64,000 nucleotides of DNA from Liolophura sinensis (lineage: Eukaryota; Mollusca; Polyplacophora; Chitonida; Chitonidae), in NCBI RefSeq assembly GCF_032854445.1, contig NC_088304.1, positions 19,977,704 to 20,041,703 of the forward strand, written 5' to 3'. Below the pieces are notes generated by a model. That model did not search any database. It had not been told where the DNA came from and saw only the letters and a list, made by a program, of their open reading frames with translations. Of the stretch, positions 21,505-32,489 are shown in pieces. Positions within the stretch are counted from its first letter, which is position 1, and the number at the start of each line of letters is the position of its first letter. The position numbers were made by a program, and so were the translations under genes.

Positions 21505-23300
21505 CTGATCAGTTTAAATTCTCAAGACATTTTCAGTACTCCTTCATTACTTGGAATAATTTAGAAGTTCTTGTTTGGCCTTGTAGTACTTAGTATGCGC
21601 AATAACTTTACATGCTGTTTAACCGTTTACCGGCTCCACCACTGGAGAGCTTGCAAGCACTTTATAACAGTAAACGTACGATTAATTTCGTTTGGTAGAA
21701 AAAAAGCAAGCTCTGCCAAGATGCAAGGCAAGAACTAGAACGTGGAAATGCAATAAATCTCGTCCAACGGCTTAATGAAGATACAGTGTTCTCGCTGGTT
21801 TACCGTTATCTCGCGTGAAATGGTTGTCAAGATGTCCGTCGGAAATTCAGTCAGTGCACAACAATTGACTCTATTGGACACGGACAAAATTCGTATTTGG
21901 CAAATGTGGATAAAACAAAATAAACTGTTGATTTCTATGTTTGAGCCAGTAGACACACGTGGGCGGTTTTATCAGTCTCCAACTCACAGATTGTGTTCAG
22001 ACATTCAGCCCACGGGTCCCGCTGTGAAGGGATTGTCGGTGTCACGATGTAGTAATCTGTGCGAAGAGCCATTTTTAATCATTTGTAAAGGTGATATTTA
22101 ATGTAACATTGGTTTCAGAAGCATGTGTATGGATCTGATTTTGTGTCCGATGGAAAGTATAAGATTCCTTAGTGAAATAGTGATCGCTATGATATGATAT
22201 CTGTTCGAAGACGGATTGTGTCCGGGGTGAGATGTTTTTCGGTAGATTTGATGAGTTTCTGCAGCAGATATTTTTCTCAGATGAAGAATTGTTCGATTAT
22301 CTCGGGCGTCCTCCATTCGCTGTGTCGTACTGACAAAGAGGCCAGGTTTCATCAGCTATCATTGTCGTCGCTGCTCTGGTTTTACTCTCCATCTTATAAA
22401 CTTTTATATCATTCCAATTCACTTTTGCTCATATTTTTTGTTATTGCGCTGAGAGCATTTTATCGAATCCGGCAAAATCCATCTTTAACATTAACTATTA
22501 TAGCGTTATTATATATGAGAAGGAGAAACGTGCAAGTAAATGTCGACACGATATGACTGAAATAATGCCGATGTGGCATTCAACCATAATCACTTGTTCA
22601 TTCAAATAATTGGAGGCAGGAAAGAAAATGAGCAAAGCCAAGTCGGAGAGCTTAGTAATGTATGTGTTCTGCATGTCAACAAGCGTTTGTTGGATATGTG
22701 TATAAGGAGTATGTTTTCTTCCTATGAATGAGGGGATCGATGTTTTTAGGTAAGGTACAGACTTTCGCCCACTGAATGAGTGGGCGTCGTTTTTTAATTG
22801 TTTTGGGAACGGAACTGGCTTTTTTCTAGTACATGACGTGTGGTCATCGTTGTTTGTGAATAAATCCGAATTTACGAGTGTTAAATGGGAGGTGTTCATT
22901 GTTGGCTTGGAAATGGATCCGGATGGAAAAGGGATTGATTGTGCAATAAACAGTCTTCAATGCTTACCTGGCTATTGAGTCAATAATGGATGAAGTAAAA
23001 AAAAACGTGACCATACGCCAGCTGTCACATTGTCGTTGCTGCTCTGGCTTTACTCTCTATACTGTAAGTCTTTAATTATATTGTATACCTGCATAAACCA
23101 AGATTCTGCTGGTGGACTGAGCATCCCTGAAGCCTGGTCCCTTTGCATTGGCAAGCGACGTACGCTCCAGACAATAGAATTGTCTCCTATATAAGAGAAC
23201 AATTTACGGAAAGGCCTATCTAAGCGTGGTTGAGCAATACCTAGCTAGATTGACGGCAATGCACGTGCAAAGCATGGTCGAACCGGGGAGTAATAAAGTA
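21505..23300 (+). repeat. Alpha block, copy 3 (diverged)
   Basis: It matches alpha copies 1 and 2 up to about 22100 (tcgtatttggcaaa, acacacgtgggcggttt) and then only in patches to about 23300. A segment at 22190-22310 resembles 34280-34400, with a shared ttctcagatgaagaattgtt or tctggtgatgaattgttgga stretch. Open frames of 84-133 codons at 22098-22899 have no recognisable product. Confidence 0.65.
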
Positions 23301-23439
23301 CAGTAATAAATAAATGAGTAAATAAATAAATAAATAAATATAGCAGGTATAGTGGATACAAGTATGAAAAGCTTACATTCACATGGTAAATCGTGTCTGC
23401 GGTTGTAGATATCTCCTCATGTTGATAGTCAGATGAAAG

Positions 23440-24170
23440 AATCCAGCATGGCACTAAAATTGTTTTTGAACACACATTAAATATGAAGTTACATTGCGTT
23501 ATACGTGTAGACTGGGTATAGGTTGCAACTGCCTTCAGGGCATAGTAGATAGCGGCACTGCTCGGTTTCCTCGCACCATATTGCTGGTCAAGGTGAAATA
23601 TTCTTGGTTACGGAGTAAACCTCCAATCAGATAAATAAAAAAAATGATATCTGTTATAAAAACGGCATCTGTTATAAAGAACACATCAAAGCAAGTTAGG
23701 TGAAGCTCACATTTTTATCAGTGTATGTAGGTAATTATTTCCTCTGTGTTTCCAAATTTATTATTTGATTTATTTTTCGAGATGTTCATAACGTTTACTG
23801 ATTAGAAAGGAATGGGTATTAAAAACAATAAAAAACGGTGTTTATAACAGAAACTTGCAAGACTTATAATGGGTGAAGAAAACAGACTGACTTTTACACT
23901 TGCGACGCACGTGTTTTCACCCGAATGTATACAATATTGTTAGAAGGCAAGCCACAGTTGTAACGGAACTTCCGAAGGTGGATTACCAGAGTTAAGACAA
24001 GGGAATCTCTAGGGTTTTCCCAGAAAGGGATTAAACCAATATCTCGTATGTTACAGCGATTGAAAGTCAAGCGTCCTACCTACTAGACAAATGTCCGTTC
24101 ATTTCCAGCATATGACCATTGCCAAACATCTTTTATTAAAGAACTTGTATTTGATTTATTGGAAGATTTG
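23440..24170 (+). repeat. Beta upstream part, copy 4 (diverged)
   Basis: It matches 12780-13000 and 17570-18100 (catggcactaaaattg, then acatRaYatgaagt, and further down catatgaccattgccaaaca). It contains the decayed SINE at 23561-23640. Confidence 0.55.
23561..23640 (+). mobile_element. Decayed SINE 3' fragment
   Basis: The ctcggtttcctcgcaccata block, aaggtgaaatattcttggtt and an AGATAAATAAA tail are present in order, with a deletion in the gccgccgtcgt part. Confidence 0.75.
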
Positions 24171-24369
24171 AAAACTCGAAATGTGTCACATGCTTATATT
24201 CTTTGTTAAGCGCGACACTTTTCTTCCCCGGGGTATGCGTCCTTATAGACACACCTATATACTGTACATGCAGACATGCGCAGACGTCGAGTTCACGTGA
24301 GACTGACTTATTTCAATAAATCCACTTTCATGGGGGAAAAACTTTATTAAAAATACATCACTAGACTTT

Positions 24370-24610
24370 GACAGTGTTGCTGTTTACATAGCTGAGGCTT
24401 TGTTGCCCTTCCGGTGAATAAAGCTAATATTATTCGCGACTGGGAAGTAATTAAATCGATTAAAATGTGCGAAAACCGGGCAAACCACGATAGTTACGCT
24501 CGCATATAACGTTCTTTGTTACCAGCCGCGAATTCCCGACAGTTTTCTGAGCGCTTCATCTAATATTATTCGGTACTCGATGGAATTTTCCCACAACAAC
24601 TCCTGTACAA
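24370..24610 (+). repeat. E block, plus copy
   Basis: It matches the reverse complement of 58195-58435. Shared blocks are tgtttacatagYtgaggctt, gaagtaattaaatcgat, aaaatgtgcgaaaacc, ggcaaaccacgatagt and gcgctYcatctaat. It lies upstream of the 56-bp satellite here and in the inverted copy. Confidence 0.85.
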
Positions 24611-25164
24611 TGCCTCTCTGTTCTGCGAACTTAAATGTACGTGTATGTTAGCTTCACCAAGCTAGTTTACTATATGGCATTAACACGCACATATAGTCAC
24701 ACCGAATAGCGTTTCATCTTGTCAGCATAAGGGAAAGTATATCTACTGTTCTTATTTTGTATGATTGTGGATTTTAAATCCTCATTTGTCAGAGATACGA
24801 TGATTTATTATCACCTTGCTGCGCCTTTTGTTCAGTCCGAGGTATTGTCAGATTGTCAATTTTGTTCGACGCCTAGATATCCTGATGTTAAAAATTTATA
24901 ACGCCGAAAACACGTAGCTATTTTGGTTTTATGGGCACGCAATTGATGGAAACTTTGTTGTATTATGCTGGAAAACGAGGCAATTCAACGTTACTAGGGA
25001 TAAGCAGATCGTACTTGAAATGACAGTACGCGGGGATCCATGAATACAAAATAGAGACGGTCGTGTATTTAAAATGTTAGAGTCGTCGCGTCCAGGAAGA
25101 CACTGAGATCGACCCTGTTTTACCATGAGAAGATCTTCTGATCATATATGTGGAAAGACGTCGT

Positions 25165-26310
25165 TACATGTCGGATACACAAGATGACCATTCACTGTAT
25201 CCGTCCTGTAAACGATATGTTATCATATCAGTGCATAAAATGACCTTTTGATGTATCCGCACTGTAAACTATATGATATCATGTCAGTGTATAAGATGAC
25301 CATTCACTGTATCCGTCCTGTAAACGATATGTTATCATATCAGTGCATAAGATGACCGTTCACGGTATCCGTCCTGTAAACGATATGTTATCATATCAGT
25401 GTATAAGATGACCGTTCACGGTATCCGTCCTGTAAACGATATGTTATCATATCAGTGCATAAGATGACCGTTCACGGTATCCGTCCTGTAAACGATATGT
25501 TATCATGTCAGTGTTTAAGATGACCGTTCACTGTATCCGTACTGTAAACGATATGTTATCATGTCAGTGTATAAGATGACCATTCACGGTATCCGTCCTG
25601 TAAACGATATGTTATCATGTCAGTGCATAAGATGACCATTCATGGTATCCGTCCTGTAAACGATATGTTATCATATCAGTGCATAAGATGACCATTCACT
25701 GTATCCGTCCTGTAAACGATATGTTATCATATCAGTGTATAAGATGACCGTTCACGGTATCCGTCCTGTAAACGATATGTTATCATGTCAGTGTATAAGA
25801 TGACCATTCACTGTATCCGTCCTGTAAACGATATGTTATCATGTCAGTGTATAAGATGACCATTCACGGTATCCGTCCTGTAAACGATATGTTATCATGT
25901 CAGTGTATAAGATGATCATTCACGGTATCCGTCCTGTAAACGATATGTTATCATGTCAGTGTATAAGATGACCATTCACGGTATCCGTCCTGTAAACGAT
26001 ATGTTATCATGTCAGTGTATAAGATGACCATTCACGGTATCCGTCCTGTAAACGATATGTTATCATGTCAGTGTATAAGATGACCATTCACGGTATCCGT
26101 CCTGTAAACGATATGTTATCATGTCAGTGTATAAGATGACCATTCACGGTATCCGTCCTGTAAACGATATGTTATCATGTCAGTGTATAAGATGACCATT
26201 CACGGTATCCGTACTGTAAACGATATGTTATCATGTCAGTGTATAAGATGACCATTCACGGTATCCGTCCTGTAAACTATATGTTATCATATCAGTGCAT
26301 AAGATGAACT
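25165..26310 (+). repeat. 56-bp satellite array, about 20 units
   Basis: A head-to-tail array of a 56-bp unit containing aagatgaccattcacggtat, ccgtcctgtaaacgatatgt and tatcatgtcagtgtat. Variants alternate between catgtca and catatca, and between gtgtat and gtgcat. Central units from 25860 to 26270 are nearly identical, while the left edge and 26311-26450 are degenerate. Inverted diverged units occur at 57110-57390. Confidence 0.97.
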
Positions 26311-26527
26311 AAAATGTAAACGATATCTTATTTGGTCAGTTCTAAAAATGACTATTCACGTCTATAATGTACACGACGTCTTTTCTTGTCAGTTCAAAAG
26401 ATGACCTTTCATGCTACCCGTAGTGTAAACGGCCTCTGCGCATTATCTGTAATTTACAAAGGAGTAAGCGTAGTAGTCTATTACTGGATATACACCTGTA
26501 CGGAAGAGGCGCTCTAAAGAAACCATA

Positions 26528-26851
26528 ATGATAATGGTGTATGAGGCAACAAGAAGTAGCTTAAGTAATCAAGAAAATATCGGCTTTGAAGTTCCCTTAG
26601 AAGCTGAAGCACAAAATAAACTGCATGATAGAAAAATTTCATCCGAGTACATTACTAACAGGAATCATGAGGCTTTTGGAAATGCCTATGCAACCTTCCA
26701 TCCTTGTGAAGGTGACACGGTAGATTTTAATGTGTATGATTCAATGCTAACATTTTCTGCCTCCGTTCACCATTATCCATGCTGGGTACTCTTACCTTTA
26801 TTGTATATTTCGTCAGAAGATTTTATATCAGCGATATTAAAAGAATGTTAA
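26528..26851 (+). other. Unrecognised 107-codon frame next to the 56-bp satellite
   Basis: It opens at ATG 26528 and ends in EC with a stop at 26849-26851. No known domain was recognised and the equivalent frame is not visible in the inverted counterpart near 56.5-57 kb. It is probably chance, though it is the only non-repetitive frame of this size near the satellite. Confidence 0.15.
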
Positions 26852-26859
26852 AACAGAAA

Positions 26860-27070
26860 TGTCTGTAAGGATATTTCAGGATGGGCTCCGCCCCCAAATG
26901 AAGGGAAATATCGAAAGAGTTGAACATGTTATACGACCACGTGTTGTCAAGTGAGCGGAATCCTGGTTAAGTTTATTTGAAAAGAGCGAAATACAAACAA
27001 GTTTATGGTAGACACAGATTCAAAGACAGAAGCTGCATAAAGAAAAATATACGAATACAAATCTTTATGC
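26860..27070 (+). repeat. Downstream arm of the satellite-bearing repeat
   Basis: The stretch gtgttgtcaagtgagcggaa followed by tcctggttaa matches, inverted, 56450-56520. A third related copy is at 27760-27880 (gaggccacaagcattgtaga, then cggaatcctagat). Confidence 0.65.
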
Positions 27071-27339
27071 GTGGTATGTTGTTTTTGCGTAACTCTATGA
27101 TATCTGTGACAGTTTGCCAAGTATCACACTACTCGGGTTTTCTCTCTTTGCTGTAGCCTTTTATGTTGTCAGCTTAGCCTTCAGCCCTATATACATTTAC
27201 ATGCGTTTACATTTTTGTGCTACGTGTGTTTAGATCAATGTGGTCCGAGAACTATGAATACGTTCGATTAAGTTATAGGTTCATGTGAGATGTAATGAAA
27301 ATGAGCATTAAAAATATGTGCAAAATGGTAGGAAACGAT

Positions 27340-27720
27340 CTGTGACTAACATTTAACAGATAACTAAAGAAATTAGTGCCATCGAGAATCAATGTGAGAC
27401 TTCAGTCATACCTACGTGTACTTGTAACGCTTATAATCCTGAGTACTACATGGCTACTCCGTATCAAGTTTGGAACTGTGGTATTCCTTAGAGAATTGCG
27501 ACCAATGGTTCGCCGCGACATTATCCTACCGTAATAAACATAACTCTCAAACCAGGCAGTCAGGATTCTCCGTCTCATGATGCCGATCGTGTTCTAGGAG
27601 ACATTACCGTATCCCGATCAGTTAGGTGTCACCCAGGGGTGAGTCGTAACCCGTTGTTAACGTTCTTCATAAAGGTATGCATTTTGTCTGGTCATCTCTA
27701 TCTAAGGGCATTTTGAGATA
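27340..27720 (+). repeat. Delta repeat, copy 2
   Basis: It aligns with 2140-2600. Shared landmarks are caatggttcgccgcgacat and acgttcttcataaaggtat. Both copies are of similar length and are strongly diverged. Confidence 0.65.
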
Positions 27721-27759
27721 TGCTTCTATCCACCCCTTCTCCAGGATGGAGACAAAATG

Positions 27760-27880
27760 TCGAACGAGATGTTTAGAGGCCACAAGCATTGTAGAGTCGG
27801 CGGAATCCTAGATATGAGCTTTTGAAATAATAAAATATAGACAAGTGTATGACATAATTCAGACATATCCTTCAGAAAGA
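27760..27880 (+). repeat. Second copy of the satellite-repeat downstream arm
   Basis: It contains gaggccacaagcattgtaga, cggaatcctagatatgag and acaagtgtatgac, matching the inverted 56425-56520 segment better than the 26.9 kb copy does at its far end. Confidence 0.6.
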
Positions 27881-28304
27881 AAATTTACCACTACAATTTT
27901 GTCATGCTACTCAGTGTCAGCAGTTTGGTTGTATGAATTGAGTCTCGCTATTTCCCTGCAATAAAACTGTTTTTTTTTAGATGTGAACAAATGATCTTGT
28001 TTTCCGTTGTGACCCGGCGTACCTGTTTATCTTATGAAATTCCGGATGTAAATAGTGGATGAACTGCAACAAATTTCTGAACAGGCTATCTTTAGTTCGA
28101 TCCGTTGTCTGCTCACCAGGTAACTTCACAGAACACAGTCGCGTTCTAAAACATTGTCTCTCGGGAAATACGAAACAAATGACGGTCGTTTTACGTGCGG
28201 CTTGCGGCTCTTGAGGGTATTTGTAAATGTTGTCCCTAAGGATCAACCAACTGTTGGCTTGTTTCTGAAGGACAAGTATCAGCAATCTGTTGTCACCATG
28301 TCGT

Positions 28305-28450
28305 AACACCGTGCTACCGTTCTTCACAGAGGTAAATATGTGCTCTAAACTTGTACAACTTTTCAACAAGTGCAGCAATAGACGGGATTTTTATACTGAC
28401 CCCCGGGAAGACATGGCGCCGTTATGGTTTTCACCTTGTATCTTGGAATT
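28305..28450 (+). repeat. Delta repeat, partial copy 3
   Basis: It matches 2530-2700: an acaccgtgctaYcgttcttcac block, then gacccccgggaagac and a caccttgtatct-type block. Confidence 0.5.
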
Positions 28451-28479
28451 TATCTTTGAACATATAGATTCGTAAATTG

Positions 28480-29830
28480 TCCTTCGCTTTTGCTTGATTC
28501 ACGTTTGATTTTATCCACGTATTACGCAGGCAGATAGTTCCAGTAAAGCTCAGTACTTTCTGTATAGATCGCTATTAAACAGCCGTCAAAGTTTTGCTGT
28601 CATGGGCGACGAATATGTGCTTGCGCGAAGAATACTGACAGCGTTCGAAACACCTGATATATTTATACTGTATACGTCTGTAGACATGGCCATGCCTATG
28701 GGGTTTAAGAAGCGCCTGATATCCATAACTGATGTATTATCTATCCGGTGAATAACATTTGAACTGAGCAGTCATCGACAGAAGTGTCTTTCACACCGTA
28801 TATAGTTATAACTGACGTTGACTATGTATATATCGAACCAGTCTTTCATTATCAGCCAGATTTGGCATGCTTCTTTGCTTTGTCTATTTTTTAGTTTTGA
28901 AAAACAAAATAAATGTTGCCACTGAAACGCCCCTCTTTAACGTATTAAATAATGCGATTAATAGGGTGGTACTTAGGCTTTAGGTTGTGTACTTTTACTT
29001 ATTAGTATAGTTTTATCAATGGTGGAAGAATCAATTATTCCCGGCCCCGGATCACAAAGCGATCTTAGGCTTAAGTGAACATTTCACTTATTAAATTTGA
29101 TATGTTCCTCTCCATTATTTTAGCTGAAATGTCTTTTACAATAACTTATTCAGAATTTACGTTGTCAAGCAATATCTTGACTTTGCTATGTAAGAAATAA
29201 CAATTTTAAAGTGATTTGAAATTTTGACTTAAGTCTAAGATCTTTTTGTTATCCTGGGTCCCAAACTACGAAGTTTGAGAAAAAAGGGACATATATCAAG
29301 GATGTCCCAGATCAACAAAAACCGCATGTCCTTAACATGTTACAATTAATTACCATTAACTATCATTATATCATTTCTTATTTATTTATATGACAACTGG
29401 TGTGTTAGGTTGTTTTGCAAATGCACCTATGTATTATTCATTTGAAACATGTCCTACCTGGTCTACGAGTCGTAATGTTGTGGATGACGCCAAAATCAAT
29501 ATAGTTCCAAGAGCAGTAGAGACTTCGTTCCTACACTCCGCAACTCGCGCACTAAAACATCCAAATACCCGATGCCAGAAACAATAACAGTGAAATCATA
29601 AATGTGTGATAAAGAATATTTTACGTTCAAGACAACGCAGCATTCGAGTCGAGTGAAATTTATGTATTATAAGTAACATCAAAGTAATGTTCTTTTAGGC
29701 GATGGTGTTGAAGGGCTACTACAAGCACTTGATCATTCACACGAACATTTAGAATAAAACCCTAACTGAGATAAAACTGACAACAGGCCACATTTTACTG
29801 ATTACTATGAATGTATGCCCATAATGCATA
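28480..29830. other. No gene recognised
   Basis: AT-rich sequence with short open frames only (for example 29390-29587). No repeat match to the rest of the window was found by eye. Confidence 0.4.
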
Positions 29831-30075
29831 ATCTCTCTCCTTACACTTCACTGATACATGAACATCATCCATTGCATAAACCATCTATCGTTCAAAAACA
29901 GGTTGTATATACAAAGTGCCTGTGTGCAATAAAGCACTTTAAATTGCTCTGTAGATACTGTTAAGCTCAGTTCAGCTGGGGGTAAATCATATTTAAGCGG
30001 TTGTCGATTGCATTGAAATGAAATGATCAAAAAACTGGCGGAGTTAATTTCGTCGCAGGTGAAGAGAAAGAGCTG
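29830..30075 (+). repeat. F block, plus copy
   Basis: It matches the reverse complement of 63205-63475. Shared blocks include actggcggagttaatttcgt, cgcaggtgaagag and gtagataccgttaa-type sequence. It lies just upstream of the 24-bp array. Confidence 0.75.
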
Positions 30076-30192
30076 ATTGATTTAGCAGTAATCCTATATC
30101 CCGCGTAATTTCCTCTTCTTGGCAAGGTTGGGTATTGACGCGTGTGGTAACACTTGTAATGTCTCGGCTATTACTTATATACACCGATGTTG

Positions 30193-30880
30193 TGCATCGC
30201 AAGATCACGATGGTTATACACCGTCAGGTCACGATGGTTATCCACCGTCAGGTCACGATGGTTGTACACCGCTAGGTAACGATGGTTATACACCGCCAAA
30301 TGACGATGGTTATACATCGTCACGTCACGATGGTTATACACCGCCAGATCACGATGGTTATACACAGCCAGATCAAGAAGGTTACACATCATCAGGTCAC
30401 GATGGTTATACACCGTCAGGTCACGATGGTTGTACAACGGCAGATCAGGATGGCTATACATAGCCAGATCTCGATGGTTATACACCGTCCGATCACGATG
30501 GTTATACACAGCCAGATCAAGAAGGTTACACATCATCAGGTCACGATGGTTATACACCGTCAGGTCACGATGGTTGTACAACGTCAGGTCACGATGGTTA
30601 TACACCGTCAGGTCACGATGGTTATACACAGCCAGATCAAGAAGGTTACACATAGTCAGGTCACGATGGTTGTACAACGTCAGGTCACGATGGTTATACA
30701 CCGTCCGATCACGATGGTTATACACAGCCAGATCAAGAAGGTTACACATAGTCAGGTCACGATGGTTATACACCGTCAGGTCACGATGGTTATACACCGC
30801 CAGATCAGGATGGCTATACATAGCCAGATCACGATGGTTATACACCGTCAGGTCACGACTGTTACACACCGCCAAATTAC
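30193..30880 (+). repeat. 24-bp minisatellite array, about 28 units
   Basis: The unit is ggtcacgatggttatacacc plus gtca, with variant units (gatcaagaaggttacaca, gatcaggatggctataca). The variant unit gatcaagaagg recurs at 30371, 30515, 30635 and 30731, spacings of 144, 120 and 96 bases or 6, 5 and 4 units. Because 24 is divisible by 3, long frames stay open on both strands: 234 codons on the minus strand, and 229 and 189 on the plus. They encode 8-residue repeats such as GHDGYTPS. I regard these as by-products. Confidence 0.97.
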
Positions 30881-30899
30881 GGAATCTGATATCTGCACA

Positions 30900-31620
30900 G
30901 TATCGTCTTCACGGAGCTTGTTTTTTTTTTCTTACAAATTACAAGTACAAACATTCGACATTTTCACTTAAGATAGATATCAATGTTGTATGTAAATGAT
31001 AATAACTTGACGACTTGACTTTTTCTGTGTAGGACTAACACACTCAGGTTTGTATTCGATTTAGAAATTATTTACGGATTATGAGCTTTAAATTTGTATT
31101 AAATGTCATGCCAAGACTATCGACTGTCTTCCCTTTATCACTGAAAACTGGTGACTGCTTCTCTCTTACATAATGGCAGCTTTATTAACTTTTTACATTT
31201 ATCTTACATATTCCTTTGGGAAGTGGTGTTTAACGTATGGGTCTTGCGATAACCGACTAGGAAGGCCCCTAAGAGGTTTGCTAGTTACATACGAATATTG
31301 GACCTGGCGCTTAGATTAGAATTCCTGGACTGTTTGTATTCCACCATGGAAACGTGTTAGTATGCAAATCGGATAAACCTAGACTCGTCCGTGAGGCTTG
31401 TGTTACATTTCACCCGGCTGCGAATTTTGTGTAGAACGTCTCCTCACTTTTCGCCCTGGGCAATAGACGGTAAGGTGCGTAGTTGATATCACACGTAAAC
31501 TCGGCCATCAACCTTAAGTATAAAACTGGCCACATGTGCGGTCATAAAACCATGCATTGCCGGATCTTCAAGTACAGAATGTAAGAATATCATACCGAGT
31601 ATGTGTAACTAGTTAACGAT
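30900..31620. other. No gene recognised
   Basis: Unique-looking AT-rich sequence between two minisatellites. There is no supported feature. Confidence 0.4.
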
Positions 31621-31624
31621 TGTA

Positions 31625-32305
31625 ATGCCTTGCCGTATATATTTTTGCTTGAACTAAATGTCTTACCGTGTATATGTTGCTGGGACTAATTTTAACATTG
31701 TCTTACCGTCTACATGTGACTACACACCAACTGTGATGTCTCATCATATATACATGTATGTGATCACACATTAATTATAACATTATCTTATCGTATATAT
31801 GGGGGCCTCCGTGGCTCAGTCGGTTAGCGCGCTAGCAGCGTAATGACCCCGGAGCCTCTCACCAATGCGGTCGCTGTGAGTTCAAGTCCAGCTCATGCTG
31901 GCTTCCTCTCCGGCCGTAAGTGGGAAGGTCTGCCAGCAACCTGCGGATGGTCGTGGGTTTCCCCCGGGCTGTGCCCGGTTTCCACCGACCATAATGCTGG
32001 CCGCCGTCGTATAAGTGAAATATTCTTGACTACGGCGTAAAACAACAATCAAATAAATAAATAAATATCGTATATATGTAGTCAGACATCATTTATGACA
32101 TAATATTATCGTATATATGTGACCAGACACCAATTATATCATCATCTTATGGTGTATATGTAGCCAGACACTAATTATGACATCGTGTTATCGTATATAT
32201 GTAGCCAGACACCAGTTATAACATCATCTTATCGTATATATATAACCAAAACCAATCATATCATTTTATCCTACATATGTGATCAGACACCAATGATAAC
32301 ATCGT
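31625..32305 (+). repeat. 41-bp minisatellite array split by a SINE
   Basis: The unit contains gtagccagacaccaattatg, then acatcatcttatcgtatata. In the right half the gtagcc landmark recurs at 32160 and 32201, giving a 41-base period. About four diverged units lie on the left (31625-31801) and about six on the right (32066-32305). The SINE at 31802-32065 interrupts the array. Confidence 0.85.
31802..32065 (+). mobile_element. SINE, full-length copy with 13-bp target duplication
   Basis: In order: a tRNA-like head with A box (tggctcagtcggttagcgcg) and B box (gagttcaagtcc), a middle block (gtaagtgggaaggtctgcca, gatggtcgtgggtttccccc), the 3' block and an AAATAAATAAATAAA tail. TATCGTATATATG is duplicated at 31789-31801 and 32066-32078. 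Transcription by RNA polymerase III is implied by the head. It has one substitution in the gaccataatg block relative to the consensus of the other copies. Confidence 0.95.
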
Positions 32306-32489
32306 AAGTAGAACGTATACATTTACACAATGATCGAGGTCCCTGTTACAAAAGGTGTAAAAGTTTTGACATTAAGATTCTTCAGTCCTTCCAGGGAAAA
32401 CAACAGCAAGCATGTACCACGGACAAAACTGAACACCAGGTGACTTACAGAACATCAATCTGTTGCCCCGGACCATCAATGCAGATGGT

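Noticed and set aside
22098-22899. Overlapping frames of 84-133 codons on both strands as small genes
   Set aside because: They lie in diverged alpha sequence, overlap each other, and match no known domain. Equivalent frames in alpha copies 1 and 2 are interrupted.
25165-26310. CRISPR array
   Set aside because: The 56-bp units are directly adjacent with no unique spacers and no cas-like genes, and the DNA is eukaryotic.
30171-30971. Long frames (up to 234 codons) of 8-residue repeats as a repetitive protein gene
   Set aside because: The 24-bp unit keeps frames open on both strands at once, and there is no start context, signal peptide or flanking exon. The array itself is the simpler explanation.
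31806-31890. A genuine tRNA gene
   Set aside because: The A and B boxes belong to the head of the SINE, as the 3' body, tail and target duplication show. The cloverleaf is not maintained. The same holds for 57831-57915 and the minus-strand heads at 10060-10128 and 60100-60188.
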